Assembly (NCBI GenBank): GCA_963662865.1
Contig: OY759969.1
Span: 496,001 to 560,000, forward strand
Length of the DNA: 64,000 nt
From: JAJDYQ01 sp963662865
GTDB taxonomy: Bacteria > Pseudomonadota > Gammaproteobacteria > JAJDYQ01
Direction: 5' to 3'
Shown: one piece after another, positions 39,801-45,210 of the stretch
How positions within the stretch are numbered: position 1 is the first letter of the stretch
How the letters are laid out: each line of letters starts with the position of its first letter
Notes under the pieces: generated by a model
The model's input: only the letters and a program-made list of their open reading frames with translations
The model's database searches: none
What the model was told of the DNA's origin: nothing
Translations under genes and position numbers: made by a program

Positions 39801-40724
39801 AGTACGCTGACCTCGCTGTTGCCGTATATCCGACACAATGTGACGGAGCGGTTGCAGGTTTGGGGTGCGGCGAGTTATGGCCTTGGCGACCTGGAGCAGA
39901 CCTCGGCGTCCGGCAATTCGAGGCATGAAATTGAGCAGATGTCGGCCTCGGCCGGTATGCGCGGGACGCTGTTGGAGCGTTCGGTGGAGGAAGGCGGCCT
40001 GCAGCTGACGTTGACCTCGGATGCGACGCTGGCGCGTGTTGAGTCGGACGATGCCGACGGTGTATCGGGCATGACGGCGGACACGCAGCAGTTGCGTCTG
40101 GGTCTGGAGTGGTCCTGGCAGTTGCGGCAGGCCGACGGTGGCCGGGTGATTCCGGAACTGGAGTTGGGGATGCGCTATGACGACGGCGATACCAGCGACG
40201 GCCTGGGCGTGGAACTGGGCGGCGGCATCAGTTGGGAGTTGCCGGCCAAGGGGCTGACGCTGGATCTGCGAACCCGGCGTCTGCTGGACCATGATTCGTC
40301 AAAGCGGCGCGAGTGGGGTGTGTCGGGTTCGCTGCGGTTCGACCTGCAACCGGGTTCGGCTTATGGCCCGTCGCTGAGTGTGCGTCAGGAGTATGGCAAC
40401 GCCCCGGCGTCGGGCGGTCTGGATCGATTGTTGTCGGATTCGCTGTCGGACGCGCTGGAGGAGGATTCATCGCAGCCCGGCCCGGTCTCAAGGCGCTGGA
40501 GCCTGAAGGGCGAGTGGGGCCTGGCCCTGGATGACGGTGCCATGGGTGTGCCGTATGCGGGCCTGTCGTCGTCCGGTGCTGATCGTGACCTGACCCTGGG
40601 CTGGCGTCTGTTGTCGGTACCGGGCGGGCTGAATACGGAGTTGGACATCAAGGCGCTGCGCCGCAGGAACGGCGAAGGCGAGACGAACCACGGTATCGGC
40701 GCACAATGGAAGCTGCGCTGGTAA
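24831..40724 (+). CDS. Giant secreted Calx-beta-repeat protein with C-terminal autotransporter-like barrel
   Basis: A 5,297-residue predicted adhesin or surface fibre. AGGGAG precedes the ATG. A signal peptide (VQSALLLLALLTGFAPGAAAQ) ends near residue 52. The passenger contains 30 copies of a beta repeat of about 100 residues with the core L-x-F-T-x-x-N-W-x-x-x-Q-x-V-T-V, usually ending V-T-V-T-D-D-D. These come in groups of 7, 8, 7 and 8, separated by clusters of Calx-beta-like modules (1, 4, 4 and 3). The acidic DDD turns suggest calcium binding. From about residue 4810 there is a linker, then a barrel from about 4929 (VSVWGQTSYSRYEDA) to the final Trp, ending LKLRW-like as outer-membrane barrels do. 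I saw no cysteine in the translation. GC is clearly higher than in the neighbours. Function and ligand are unknown; type V secretion is inferred. Confidence 0.85.
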   Translation: MRPQGYSGRNMTHTGGAGAGMDAAARSRWFNVQSALLLLALLTGFAPGAAAQSVDIGSASVTVAEDGDAEGGTAAYTVELGTQPAGNVEITVASDTATAATVSPLMLTFTSANWNAVQTVTVTGVDDDTVGERTASIGHSIESGDGMGYPDDGSLIIASVDVTITDDDAPVVDFAKTEAVVDESSGTHDVVVNLSPAQTSDTTITYTVIITGTAIAGEDYAALSGMVVVPANMTSADLSVVLIDDSVPEDNALLRLRLTAGEGYTLGSQVTYDLIIRNDDAAGVTITEADADTIVAEAGGTNTYSVVLDTQPSDSVEITATSDTATAATVSPTTLTFTTANWNTAQIVTVTGMNNDRDDAMDARTATISHGASSTDTDYGASLEIDDVEVEVTDDDMAGVTISETDADTIVTEAAGTDAYGVVLDTQPDGNVEITATSGTATAATVSPTTLTFTSANWNTAQTVTVTGVDDDVDNTGDERTASIGHRISSGDSGSYPAGGLSLDSVSVTVTDDDTDRVDIGSAVVTVGEDDGTAMYTVELGTRPAGNVEITVASDTATAATVNPLVLTFTMTNWDTAQTVTVTGVDDVLDNPGDERTASIGHSISSGDSGRYPTAGLSPASVDVTVTDDDTRGVAFDLTPGSTDVADRLAVDEGDTASYTAVLTTRPTGAVTVTITGHTGTDLTPAPASLTFTASDWNTEQTVTVTAAGDGDADNERIVLTHTLSGADYGAVAAGLVEVDITDAFQLTVSTTAVTVGEAGGTAMYTVELGRQPAGTVELTVASDTDTAATVSPTTLRFTSANWNTAQRVTVTGVDDDIDNAGDARMATLTHRVSSGDGAGYPTGVVSPVTVSATVTDDDTRGLMFDLTPGSDDDVSEVALNEGDSASYTAVLTSEPTGAVTVAIMGHPDLTPAPGSLTFTASDWDTEQTVTVTATDDANAIDERIVLTHTASGADYDAVQGEVAVDIEDTFPLSVAAAQVAEGGDLEFTVSLRSPAPAGGLQIRYATVDGRGLDSDADYQIATGGVDYTVIPASTLTIAEGDSEATITVSTTDDNIYESAHYLTLMLNDIRGQFNVGGTTATFTLDAAVASAVGTITDLDDRPTVEFDMGTFSVSERNSAEVRVRRASRPVSLVPTRVTFTIRDSTATRAGGDYAGPDSITLFFPPHTATQTFSIQGARIPILQNNVFERSKSFIVILDNNLEHVTLGFRSLSAVTILDDDQPRVGITADMNRITEGATATFTLEISNPAQEAQTFRLRLTTQGDFITPATVPVVLPAGQTRVTYRLPTVGDNVDESDGRVTVEIPNSGLPVPTQWTIRDGRESATVMVLDDDGVPTVGIAADHGQVSESDGARAVYTVTVSPPPSGTLDVSVVVSEDSDFIAETDERVHTVTIDSSGRGQLSLPLVNDGLDEADGMITAAIATDDAYRLSRFPDEIAATVEVWDDDGTTPGLAIASGASLVFEGSEAFISLLLTTAPREDVTVTISGHADTGLTLSPSSLTFTSANWNTDQDVFLNSRADANLENEMVTLTYRARGDNNRYDNVRLDTVITLVDSGTAVGVTLSRSGVTVNEASGTGAYTVVLDTQPTGDVEIAVTSTDESVATVAPASLSFTTGNWNTAQTVTVTGIADTVHNLGDRREASISHAISTANDGGGYTAALEIDEVTVTVTDDDGQALILAPAVVSITEGVTSAARNSYRVRLTDRPSANVTVVITGNPSGLTLSRSRLTFTRSNWNREQAVTLISNDDNAVDEVVMLRHTPSGGGYSVADAVTVMVTDIDETGLNFTAERLSMDENGSVSYAVTLASEPTAAVTVRVSDNPDHLMLSRSSLTFTTGNWNTAQTITLTGSEDSNAVDDTLTLTHTASGGDYDGVTGEVSVTVEEDRPSLALSESLIELQEGDSGTYTVVLTEQPVATVEVAITGDLAGLMRSRSSLSFTRGNWNRPQEITLTALEDSDGASAMGRLAHAASSGGFFLGVSDLQVRVADDEAGLVFSSADLSLIEDSSTAYTVRLAGAPTGTVNVAISASVAELSPQRPGIEFTPTNWMVPQRVTVSAGTDTNTIDDRATLTHTASGGGYDALTGELPVTLIDSGRAANVIVSETAVTVDEAGGTAGYTVLLASPPVGEVVITATTDMPSVAAVSPVRLSFTTDNWQVPQAVTVTGINDDSDNPGDSRTATIAHAIAMGDGGAYPVSGLSPAALTVTVTDDDDGDTPALVFAPAIVSVTEGAATNYTVALSTVPTASVTVAISGDSGTDLTLDGMSLTFTTVNWDTPQTVMVSAGEDDDMDDDRVMLTHTASAGGYNSVTGQVAVRVTDDDFLLSLAAATVAEGGDLEFTVTLPTPAAGDLTVSYVTTAGRGIAADADYRLATGSEDGSGEDYTIPSGTLTIDSGDTSGTITVPTREDDSYESDHYMTLTLTGIRGRFTIDGFAGDFTIGAMDVAAVGTITDAADRPQITIEAAEVYEEDGLASFVLTRIGVSLVPIEVRYASGAGTNVQPDADYTPVDGTLVFATEETAKTVDVPIVDDAVYEGPQTVSVMFETGEHAMLADPVIEAAIVDTQDLPTVRVVADMAGVTEGTSATFTVSASNAASTDGTVTFDLSVGGAFFAADIDDRIIVDLDAGETQASIEVATLSDTNDEQDGRVTLTLVASNRYEIAPDGGTATVRVMDDDGLPTVGIAAVEDVTEASGAQAVYTITVSPAPTTSLDVSVNVSEQGDFIAAADERSYTVSVGSGGTAQLAIDIVNDQGDEADGTVTATIAANAAYVVALEPDNAAAVSVTDDDSTPPGLRFSERMLSVDEGDGIGYGVRLAGTPTAAVTVAVTGIPDDLMADETSLTFTASGWNTAQTITITAAEDADAMDEMAVTLTHTATGGDYDLVTGEVTVTVADDDEPGLRLAPDRVSVTEGGAGAGYTVRLTSEPSAMVTVAITGNPDDLMLDETRLLFTPGNWNAVQTVTVTASEDDDGMNDTVTLTHTASGGDYGLVRGEVAVLIADNDVGLVLNPTELTVMEGSTEAYTVRLTTEPTAAVTVAVTGNPEGLTLDETSLTFTASNWDTAQTITVSAGQDADAVDTMAATLTHTASAGGYDRVTGGVVVTVMDDDEGGLVLNPTSLALTEGGSLSYTAVLTARPVVAAMTIQITGDAGTDLTLSTTSLTFTSGNWDTAQTVTATAAADPDPADDRVTLTHAALIGGYVSVVGELPVAVSDPGEGGLVFTPERLDAVEGTTATYTVALTVAPASAVTVGIEVSGAPGVSVDSASLVFTTTDWMVAQTVMVPVGTDTNAVDETAIVRHTASGGGYDTVTGEVRVTVSDDDAVGLVLDPTLLTLAEGGSERYTVTLASEPTVDVIVAIAGAGDGLTLSASRLTFMPENWDTGQAITVTAGQDNDMVNNSAILTHRAAGGEYNAVSGTLDVTVADSAAGVTANRVRATLGEGDSTGYTLMLNTQPAADVTVGVTSDDTDVVTVDSASLMFTPSNWDTPQTVTVTGVDDAINNPGGVRTAVIRHAVTTGDGGDYPDTLDIDGVTVTVSDDDVPSISVAPANSVITEGGNARFVVTASPAPSTDLTINVAVAVAEVPGGGFVEPTEAGRRVVMLPVGETSLTYTVPTQGDDLDEPDGRVSVTVNDGDGYQVGDPAMATVTVRDDERTQLVGSSIAVSRTAIAESGANNSADITLTLVQPLVAGQELFIPLSITGFGSAPRAVANTHFTLGLKAGAANSGVTLLTSGTHPVGVTTVTASAQDPLVRFAGAGARVAELELTALNNNDPEETRAAFIVTGTGTGRSQHGLGGGGQETRTVSPAGIFIIDDDGPSTASITWTRNPFPSVLEDEGPFQPVVTLSRALVNDLEIPLQFTDETATVGEDYQPPAVLIVPGGSTTAFASITILDDDVAEGRETFRVAFDLANLPEGVTVAADGITEASLIIVDNDSAGLSLAPENLRVDEGGSAGYTVALTSEPVSEVTVEVTGHAATDLTLTPAPTSLTFTSANWNAGQTVTVTAAVDGDASDDTVTLTHTTDSMDSNYAAVTVDTTVTITDADAPGVIISRAAVGDSGEIGEASGADSYTVRLNTAPAIDTVITVTSDRPATAMVSPTSLLFTPSNWSTEQVVTVTGIDDRIDNLDDRRMALIGHRIAAGDGDGGGYPDGLDIAGVTVTVTDDDTADVTLSTTGVMVAEDGGMDSYTVVLDTQPASDVVIDIRAAMPGVTTAPTALTFTSSDWEAAQTVTVMGVDDAIDNDIRMVPLRHFITTGARGYPRGASGDVVTVTVVGDNDAVLGLRFSTLVVELDEGASTPYTVALGSEPTTEVTVTISGHGGTDLTPDVAGLTFTTDNWDRPQTVTLTAGQDADADDDTATLTHTAAGGDYDLIIATVAVTVTDDERPRLLLSDTTVSMDEGTTTTYTVALGSEPTAAVTVTISGHDGLALELDATRLLFTTGNWDTPQVVTLTANQDAGGRDDTVTLTHTAAGGSYGSVTGNVVVTVMDDDMPRLAFSMTDVDVDEGTTTIYTVVLASEPTAAVTVTIGGHGGTDLTPDVAGLTFTTDNWDTPQAVTLTAGQDADSRNDVVTLTHTATGGNYRLVTGAVAVTITDDDMPRLLLSDTTVRMVEGTTTTYTVALASEPTADVTVTISGHGGTELMPDLSRLVFTTRDWGTPQTVTLTAGQDTDGDNDTVTLTHTAAGGGYGAVTGNVVVTVTDDDMPPSLVFSMMAVDVDEGTATSTPYTVALASEPTADVTVTISGHGGTELMPDLSRLVFTTRDWDTPQTVTLTAGQDTDGDDDTVMLTHTAAGGGYGAVTGAVTVTITDDDDSGLTEEMETAQAMWLPRFGLMAVEHMLGGLEYRFSVTDRPPGLSGNVSGLPRGRALNADAGGDAPGYGLGVGGFGRSGAGGDGLGAGSIDRMLNLSRSLSLRDMLRGSRFLYSDQDGVSVWGQTSYSRYEDAQGGISVDGEVTTGMLGVDSDNGRTLLGLALSYSDGDGDWRGALGGGGLSSTLTSLLPYIRHNVTERLQVWGAASYGLGDLEQTSASGNSRHEIEQMSASAGMRGTLLERSVEEGGLQLTLTSDATLARVESDDADGVSGMTADTQQLRLGLEWSWQLRQADGGRVIPELELGMRYDDGDTSDGLGVELGGGISWELPAKGLTLDLRTRRLLDHDSSKRREWGVSGSLRFDLQPGSAYGPSLSVRQEYGNAPASGGLDRLLSDSLSDALEEDSSQPGPVSRRWSLKGEWGLALDDGAMGVPYAGLSSSGADRDLTLGWRLLSVPGGLNTELDIKALRRRNGEGETNHGIGAQWKLRW
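27741..35438 (+). repeat. Two-copy super-repeat of 1,350 codons inside the giant gene
   Basis: Unit 1 begins at 27741 (FPLSVAAAQVAEGGDLEF) and unit 2 at 31791 (FLLSLAAATVAEGGDLEF), exactly 4,050 nt apart. Each opens with four Calx-beta-like modules in the same order: AEGG-type, RP-type, ITEG/VTEG-type, then GIAA-type with ARAVYTVTVSP or AQAVYTITVSP. Runs of 8 and then 7 Trp/Gln repeats follow. This points to an ancient segmental duplication followed by divergence. Confidence 0.75.
38673..39224 (+). repeat. Recent tandem duplication (327-bp period) at the end of the passenger
   Basis: Positions 38673-38897 and 39000-39224 are identical except for three substitutions in 225 bp. They encode the last two Trp/Gln repeats (copies 29 and 30). 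The period is 327 bp (109 codons), so copy number can change without a frameshift. The other repeats are much more divergent. Confidence 0.9.
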
Positions 40725-40873
40725 CGGGTCAATACGCCCGGCCCGGGTATCGGTGGCGTTGATGTGGGGCCGGATGGTGGCCTCCGTCGTCGCTCCTCTT
40801 AAGCGTTGCTTCGGGTGCCAAAGGCGCGGGTTCCATTGTCTGCCGGGGAGACAGGGCGGGAGGGTTTTATTCG

Positions 40874-41290
40874 ATGCGTGAAAAACTGACTTACGGCCTG
40901 TTACTGATCACGGTTTTTGTCGTCCTGACAGGTTGCAATTCCTGGAAAAAAGAAGAGGACAGGATGATGATATTCAGTGCATCTTTCTCGGCTTATTCGA
41001 GTCATTTGCGCTGGGGACATTTCTATGAGGTCAGCGCCTTTATGACAGCGGATTATATTCCGTCGGTGACTGCTTCAATCCCTTCGCTGAAAAATGTACG
41101 AATAACCGCCGTTGAGCCTCTGAAATGGGTCGTGGATGAAGCGCAGGAAAGCCTTTCCGGCAGTGTTCAAATCAGCTATTACCTGACAGATAGAGGAGTC
41201 GTTAAGCAAATCAACCAGCAGCAAACCTGGTTGTGGTTTGAGGAGTCCAGGACATGGAGACTCGATACCGGTCTTCCGGAGCTGAACTGA
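40874..41290 (+). CDS. Small predicted lipoprotein
   Basis: A 138-residue protein with lipobox VLTGC (Cys21) after a hydrophobic signal sequence (YGLLLITVFVV). GGGAGGG precedes the ATG by about 10 nt. The mature part (FSASFSAYSSHLRWGHFYEV to IQISYYLTDRGVVKQINQQQ-like, WLWFEESRTWRLDTGLPELN) suggests an NTF2-like alpha/beta fold, but I cannot name the family. It lies 150 nt behind the giant gene on the same strand and at lower GC, so a functional link is only possible. Confidence 0.75.
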   Translation: MREKLTYGLLLITVFVVLTGCNSWKKEEDRMMIFSASFSAYSSHLRWGHFYEVSAFMTADYIPSVTASIPSLKNVRITAVEPLKWVVDEAQESLSGSVQISYYLTDRGVVKQINQQQTWLWFEESRTWRLDTGLPELN

Positions 41291-41374
41291 ATGCCTGATA
41301 ATCGCCAGTCCGTGCCGGTGTTATTAAAGATCGGTTACTGCCACAATTAAGCAGACCATTGAACACATCTCTAT

Positions 41375-41572
41375 CTATTTTTTCAGTCGCTTCCAGTTCA
41401 CGATTGTGACTTCCTTAAATCGTTTTTGCTTCTTTATCTGCTTGGCGATTTCACGAATGATCTCTTCGTTATCGAGCTCGACCGGGCTAAGTACCTTTCG
41501 TGAACCAAAGCGCGTTTCACCGGCAATCAAGCCTGCATAAACGATATAATATGGAACTCCTTGGTCAGACAT
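41375..41572 (-). CDS. Small hypothetical protein at the end of the pilT/pilU operon
   Basis: A 65-residue protein beginning MSDQGVPYYIVYAGLIAGE and ending in a basic segment (IKKQKRFKEVTIVNWKRLKK). It starts 14 nt after the second pilU-like gene, a spacing that supports translation as the last gene of that operon. No family is recognised and no membrane segment is present. Confidence 0.6.
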   Translation of the reverse strand: MSDQGVPYYIVYAGLIAGETRFGSRKVLSPVELDNEEIIREIAKQIKKQKRFKEVTIVNWKRLKK

Positions 41573-41586
41573 TGCAATCTCCGATT

Positions 41587-42648
41587 TTATTCACCAAAAT
41601 TAATCTTGGCCTCCAGGTTTGTCTTGGAGTCCGCGTTGTTCAGGGCCTCGTCCACAGATATTCGGCCTTTTGTGTATAAGCTGTAAAGTGCGCTATCAAA
41701 CGTTACCATACCCTTGGCCCCACTACCTTCCATGATATCCTTGATTTCGTGGATTTCTCCCTTCAGTATAAGTTCGGAAATATGAGGGGTATTTACCAGT
41801 ATTTCGATAGCAGCACAGCGCTTGTTATGCAGGCCCATTACCAGTCGCTGTGAAATAATAGCGACCAGATTCAGCGACAAATCCATGAATAACTGTTTAT
41901 GGAGGTTCTGAGGAAACATGTTAATCACACGTTCCAATGCCTGGTTGGCGTTGTTGGAGTGCAGGGTCGATACCACCAGGTGGCCGGTATTGCAGAGTTC
42001 CATAACCGCTTCCATCGTTTCACGATTTCTGATTTCCCCAATAAGAATAACGTCGGGTGCCTCGCGCAGACTGGCTTTCAGTGCGTTTGTGTAGCTGTGA
42101 GTATCTACCCCGACTTCACGCTGATTAACGATTGATTTCCGATTCGGGTGAGAGAATTCGACAGGGTCTTCAATTGTGAGGATATGTCCGGCGGAATTCT
42201 TGTTCCGATAATCAATCATTGCTGCCAGCGTCGTGGACTTACCGGAGCCTGCTGCACCTACCATAAGAATCAGACCGCGCTTCCTTAGTATCAGGTCAGA
42301 TAATATCTCCGGCAAATTCAAATCTTCCATTGTCGGAACCCTTGAAGGAATCAGGCGTAAGACGAGGCCTACATTCCCTCTTTGCCTGAAGACGTTGACG
42401 CGAAAGCGACCGGAATTATCGGATAATGCATGAGCAAAATCGCTTTCCATGCTGTCTTCGAATTCGCTGATCTGCTTTTTACTCATAATATTGTAAGCAG
42501 CATCGCGTGTCATATCGGCGGTCAATACCGTTCTTCCAACCGCAACAACCCGGCCTTCAAGTTTTATATTGATCCTGGAGTTAACGGTAAGAAACAGGTC
42601 AGAAGCTCCTCTCTGAATCATGAGCTTAAGATAGGGGGTAAGATCCAT
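41587..42648 (-). CDS. PilT/PilU-family retraction ATPase (third paralogue)
   Basis: A 353-residue hexameric type IV pilus ATPase. Walker A is VGAAGSGKSTTLAAM, with Ala in place of the usual Thr/Pro before SGKST. The Asp box is ILTIEDPVEFSHPN, Walker B is PDVILIGEIRNRET and the His box is TGHLVVSTLHSNNANQA. It is closer to PilU than to PilT in the EDPVEF-HPNRKSIVNQREVG region and lacks the AIRNLIRE-type C-terminal motif of PilT. The N-terminal domain is intact (LMIQRGASDLFLTVNSR). Third gene of the operon, 45 nt after pilU. Confidence 0.9.
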   Translation of the reverse strand: MDLTPYLKLMIQRGASDLFLTVNSRINIKLEGRVVAVGRTVLTADMTRDAAYNIMSKKQISEFEDSMESDFAHALSDNSGRFRVNVFRQRGNVGLVLRLIPSRVPTMEDLNLPEILSDLILRKRGLILMVGAAGSGKSTTLAAMIDYRNKNSAGHILTIEDPVEFSHPNRKSIVNQREVGVDTHSYTNALKASLREAPDVILIGEIRNRETMEAVMELCNTGHLVVSTLHSNNANQALERVINMFPQNLHKQLFMDLSLNLVAIISQRLVMGLHNKRCAAIEILVNTPHISELILKGEIHEIKDIMEGSGAKGMVTFDSALYSLYTKGRISVDEALNNADSKTNLEAKINFGE

Positions 42649-42693
42649 AAATATTCCTTTGCAGGTAAGGATAATCAGCCAGACATCAGGCTG

Positions 42694-43854
42694 TCATGCC
42701 TGCATTTTTTCTTCATCATCCTCAAGAGTGAGGTGGTCCAGGCCATCCAGCTTATCTTTACCCTTGGCAGCCCGGCCCTGAAGTTTGATCTTGAGTCGTA
42801 ATTCGTTGGCTGAGTCTGCATTTTTTATGGCGTCGTCATAGCTGACTTTGCCCGCTTCGTACAAGTCAAACAGTGCATCATCGAAAGTTATCATACCGAG
42901 CTCTCGGGATTTCTTCATAACCTCTTTAATGCCGTGAACCTCGCCTTTCAGAATCAGGTCCGCGATCAACGGTGAGTTCAGCATGATTTCAATCGCAGCA
43001 ACCCGCCCTTCGCCATCAACTGTGGCCAGTAATCGTTGGGATATTACCGCTTTAAGGTTTAAGGAAAGATCCATCAATAGCTGAGTTTTACGTTCTTCAG
43101 AAAAGAAGTTGATAATCCGGTCTATCGCCTGATTGGCCGAGTTGGCGTGCAGAGTCGCCACGCAAAGGTGACCGGTCTCAGCAAAGGCTATGGCATGCTC
43201 CATACTTTCGGCATCACGAATCTCTCCCATGAGGATGACGTCCGGCGCCTGGCGCAGGGTATTCTTCAGAGCCACTTCCCAGGTTTCAGCATCCAGACCA
43301 ACTTCTCTTTGTGTGATAATGCTTTTCTTATGTGGATGTACATACTCAATTGGGTCCTCAAGGGTAATGATATGACCACGCTCATTCTCGTTACGGTGGT
43401 TGATGAGGGCCGCCAGAGAGGTTGATTTACCGGAACCTGTTCCGCCTACCATAATCGCCAGACCGCGCTTGGCCATGGCCACGTCTTTCAGAATTTCAGG
43501 CAGCTTGAGTTGAGCCATGGTCGGCACTTCAGTCGTAATGGCACGAAGAATCATGCCCATATTGCCCTGTTGTACAAAAGCGTTTGCGCGGAAGCGGCCA
43601 ATGCCGGGAGGCGAGATGGCAAAGTTACATTCGTTGGTTGCCTCAAATTCCTTGAGCTGCTTGTCGCGCATTATCGCATAAACCATTGCCTTGGTATCAT
43701 CAGGTTTAAGCGGGGTTTTGGTAACTGCGGTCACCTTGCCGTGCATCTTGATTGCCGGTGGAAATCCAACGGTAACAAACATATCCGACCCTTCCTTGGC
43801 AATCATCGTCTTCAGCAGGTCAAGCACAAATTTAATCGCTTCATCTCTTTCCAT
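42694..43854 (-). CDS. pilU: Type IV pilus retraction ATPase PilU
   Basis: A 386-residue accessory retraction ATPase. The N-terminus LKTMIAKEGSDMFVTVGFPP is characteristic of PilU. Walker A is VGGTGSGKSTSLAAL, followed by ITLEDPIEYVHPHKKSIITQREVG, PDVILMGEIRDAESM and TGHLCVATLHANSANQA. The extended charged C-terminal tail (KLQGRAAKGKDKLDGLDHL) is also typical. It lies 53 nt after pilT and should act with it on the pilus base. Confidence 0.95.
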   Translation of the reverse strand: MERDEAIKFVLDLLKTMIAKEGSDMFVTVGFPPAIKMHGKVTAVTKTPLKPDDTKAMVYAIMRDKQLKEFEATNECNFAISPPGIGRFRANAFVQQGNMGMILRAITTEVPTMAQLKLPEILKDVAMAKRGLAIMVGGTGSGKSTSLAALINHRNENERGHIITLEDPIEYVHPHKKSIITQREVGLDAETWEVALKNTLRQAPDVILMGEIRDAESMEHAIAFAETGHLCVATLHANSANQAIDRIINFFSEERKTQLLMDLSLNLKAVISQRLLATVDGEGRVAAIEIMLNSPLIADLILKGEVHGIKEVMKKSRELGMITFDDALFDLYEAGKVSYDDAIKNADSANELRLKIKLQGRAAKGKDKLDGLDHLTLEDDEEKMQA

Positions 43855-43907
43855 ACTTTATCCTGAAATTAATTATTGAATTAGTCTTCACTTGCATTGA
43901 AAAAAAA

Positions 43908-44945
43908 TTATAAAAACGTATCCGGGTTGGCTGCCTTTTCTTTGGCTGCCTGTTTTTCAACCACGCCCTTTTGCACCAGTTTCTGAAGATTCTGATCCAG
44001 GGTCTGCATACCAAACTGCTGTCCGGTCTGAATTGCGGTAAACATCTGTGCAATTTTATTTTCACGGATAAGATTACGAATCGCCGGCGTACCGATCATG
44101 ATTTCATGGGCAGCCACACGGCCACCACCTTTCTTCTTCAACAGCGTTTGTGCAATAACCGCCTTCAATGATTCTGAAAGCATGGCGCGAATCATGTCTT
44201 TTTCCTCGGCGGGGAACACGTCAACAATACGGTCAATAGTCTTGGCCGCCGAACTCGTATGCAGAGTTCCGAAGACCATATGGCCTGTTTCCGCTGCTGA
44301 CAGCGCGAGACGGATGGTCTCCAAGTCGCGCATCTCACCAACAAGGATAACGTCAGGGTCTTCACGCAGGGCCGAACGTAATGCCTCATTAAACCCCAGG
44401 GTATCCCGATGCACTTCACGCTGGTTAATCAGACATTTCTTACTCGGATGCACAAATTCGATAGGATCTTCGATTGTCAGGATATGGCCGTATTCACTCT
44501 CATTGCGGTAATTCAGCATCGCGGCCAGAGTTGTTGATTTGCCCGAACCCGTGGGTCCTGTCACACAACATACGCCACGCGGCAGCATTGCCAATTCGGC
44601 AAATTTTTGTGGGGCACTTAGCTGCTCAAGTGTAAGGATTTCTGAAGGAATCGTCCGAAAAACCGCGCCTGCTCCGCGATTCTGATTGAAGGCGTTAACC
44701 CGAAAACGGGCCAGATTCGGAATTTCAAAGGAAAAGTCACATTCAAGGAACTCTTCATAGTCCTTGCGTTGCTTGTCACTCATGATGTCATAGACCATGT
44801 CATGAACCATCTTGTGGTCCATTTCAGGTACGTTAATCCGCTTTACGTCGCCATCGACACGGATCATGGGGGGCAGCCCCGCTGATAAGTGAAGATCCGA
44901 GGCGCCGTTTTTAACGCCAAACGCGAGCAACTCACCAATATCCAC
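43908..44945 (-). CDS. pilT: Type IV pilus retraction ATPase PilT
   Basis: The 345-residue main retraction motor. It begins MDIGELLAFGVKNGASDLHLSAGLPP. Walker A is VTGPTGSGKSTTLAAM, the Asp box is ILTIEDPIEFVH, Walker B is DPDVILVGEMRDLETI and the His box is TGHMVFGTLHTSSAAKT. The PilT-specific C-terminal motif AIRNLIRENK is present. First gene of the minus-strand operon; the divergent yggS operon starts 265 nt away. Confidence 0.97.
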   Translation of the reverse strand: MDIGELLAFGVKNGASDLHLSAGLPPMIRVDGDVKRINVPEMDHKMVHDMVYDIMSDKQRKDYEEFLECDFSFEIPNLARFRVNAFNQNRGAGAVFRTIPSEILTLEQLSAPQKFAELAMLPRGVCCVTGPTGSGKSTTLAAMLNYRNESEYGHILTIEDPIEFVHPSKKCLINQREVHRDTLGFNEALRSALREDPDVILVGEMRDLETIRLALSAAETGHMVFGTLHTSSAAKTIDRIVDVFPAEEKDMIRAMLSESLKAVIAQTLLKKKGGGRVAAHEIMIGTPAIRNLIRENKIAQMFTAIQTGQQFGMQTLDQNLQKLVQKGVVEKQAAKEKAANPDTFL

Positions 44946-45210
44946 TATGATCTCCTTCTTATAATGTTACCTTACAAATTCATGGAAGCTCTGAACATGT
45001 TCATCCCGGGCCTGTCCGAGCAACGGAAAACAACAATGCAGCTTTTACTTTGGTTTTGGCGCTATCCTCTCGCAGGAAGCGCTGATTTAATCGCAGTTCC
45101 CTTATAATAAACCCAATAGTGAGTTGAGACTAGCACAGATTATATTCTCGCAGAGATTCTGGCACTTAATCTGCTGATACGCAACGACCTCGCCACCGAA
45201 CACGTATATT

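Noticed and set aside
24768..40732. Very long minus-strand open frames opposite the giant gene, one of more than 900 codons
   Set aside because: They follow from the GC-rich, Thr/Val/Asp-rich codon use of the sense gene, are arginine/histidine-rich without recognisable domains, and lack start signals.
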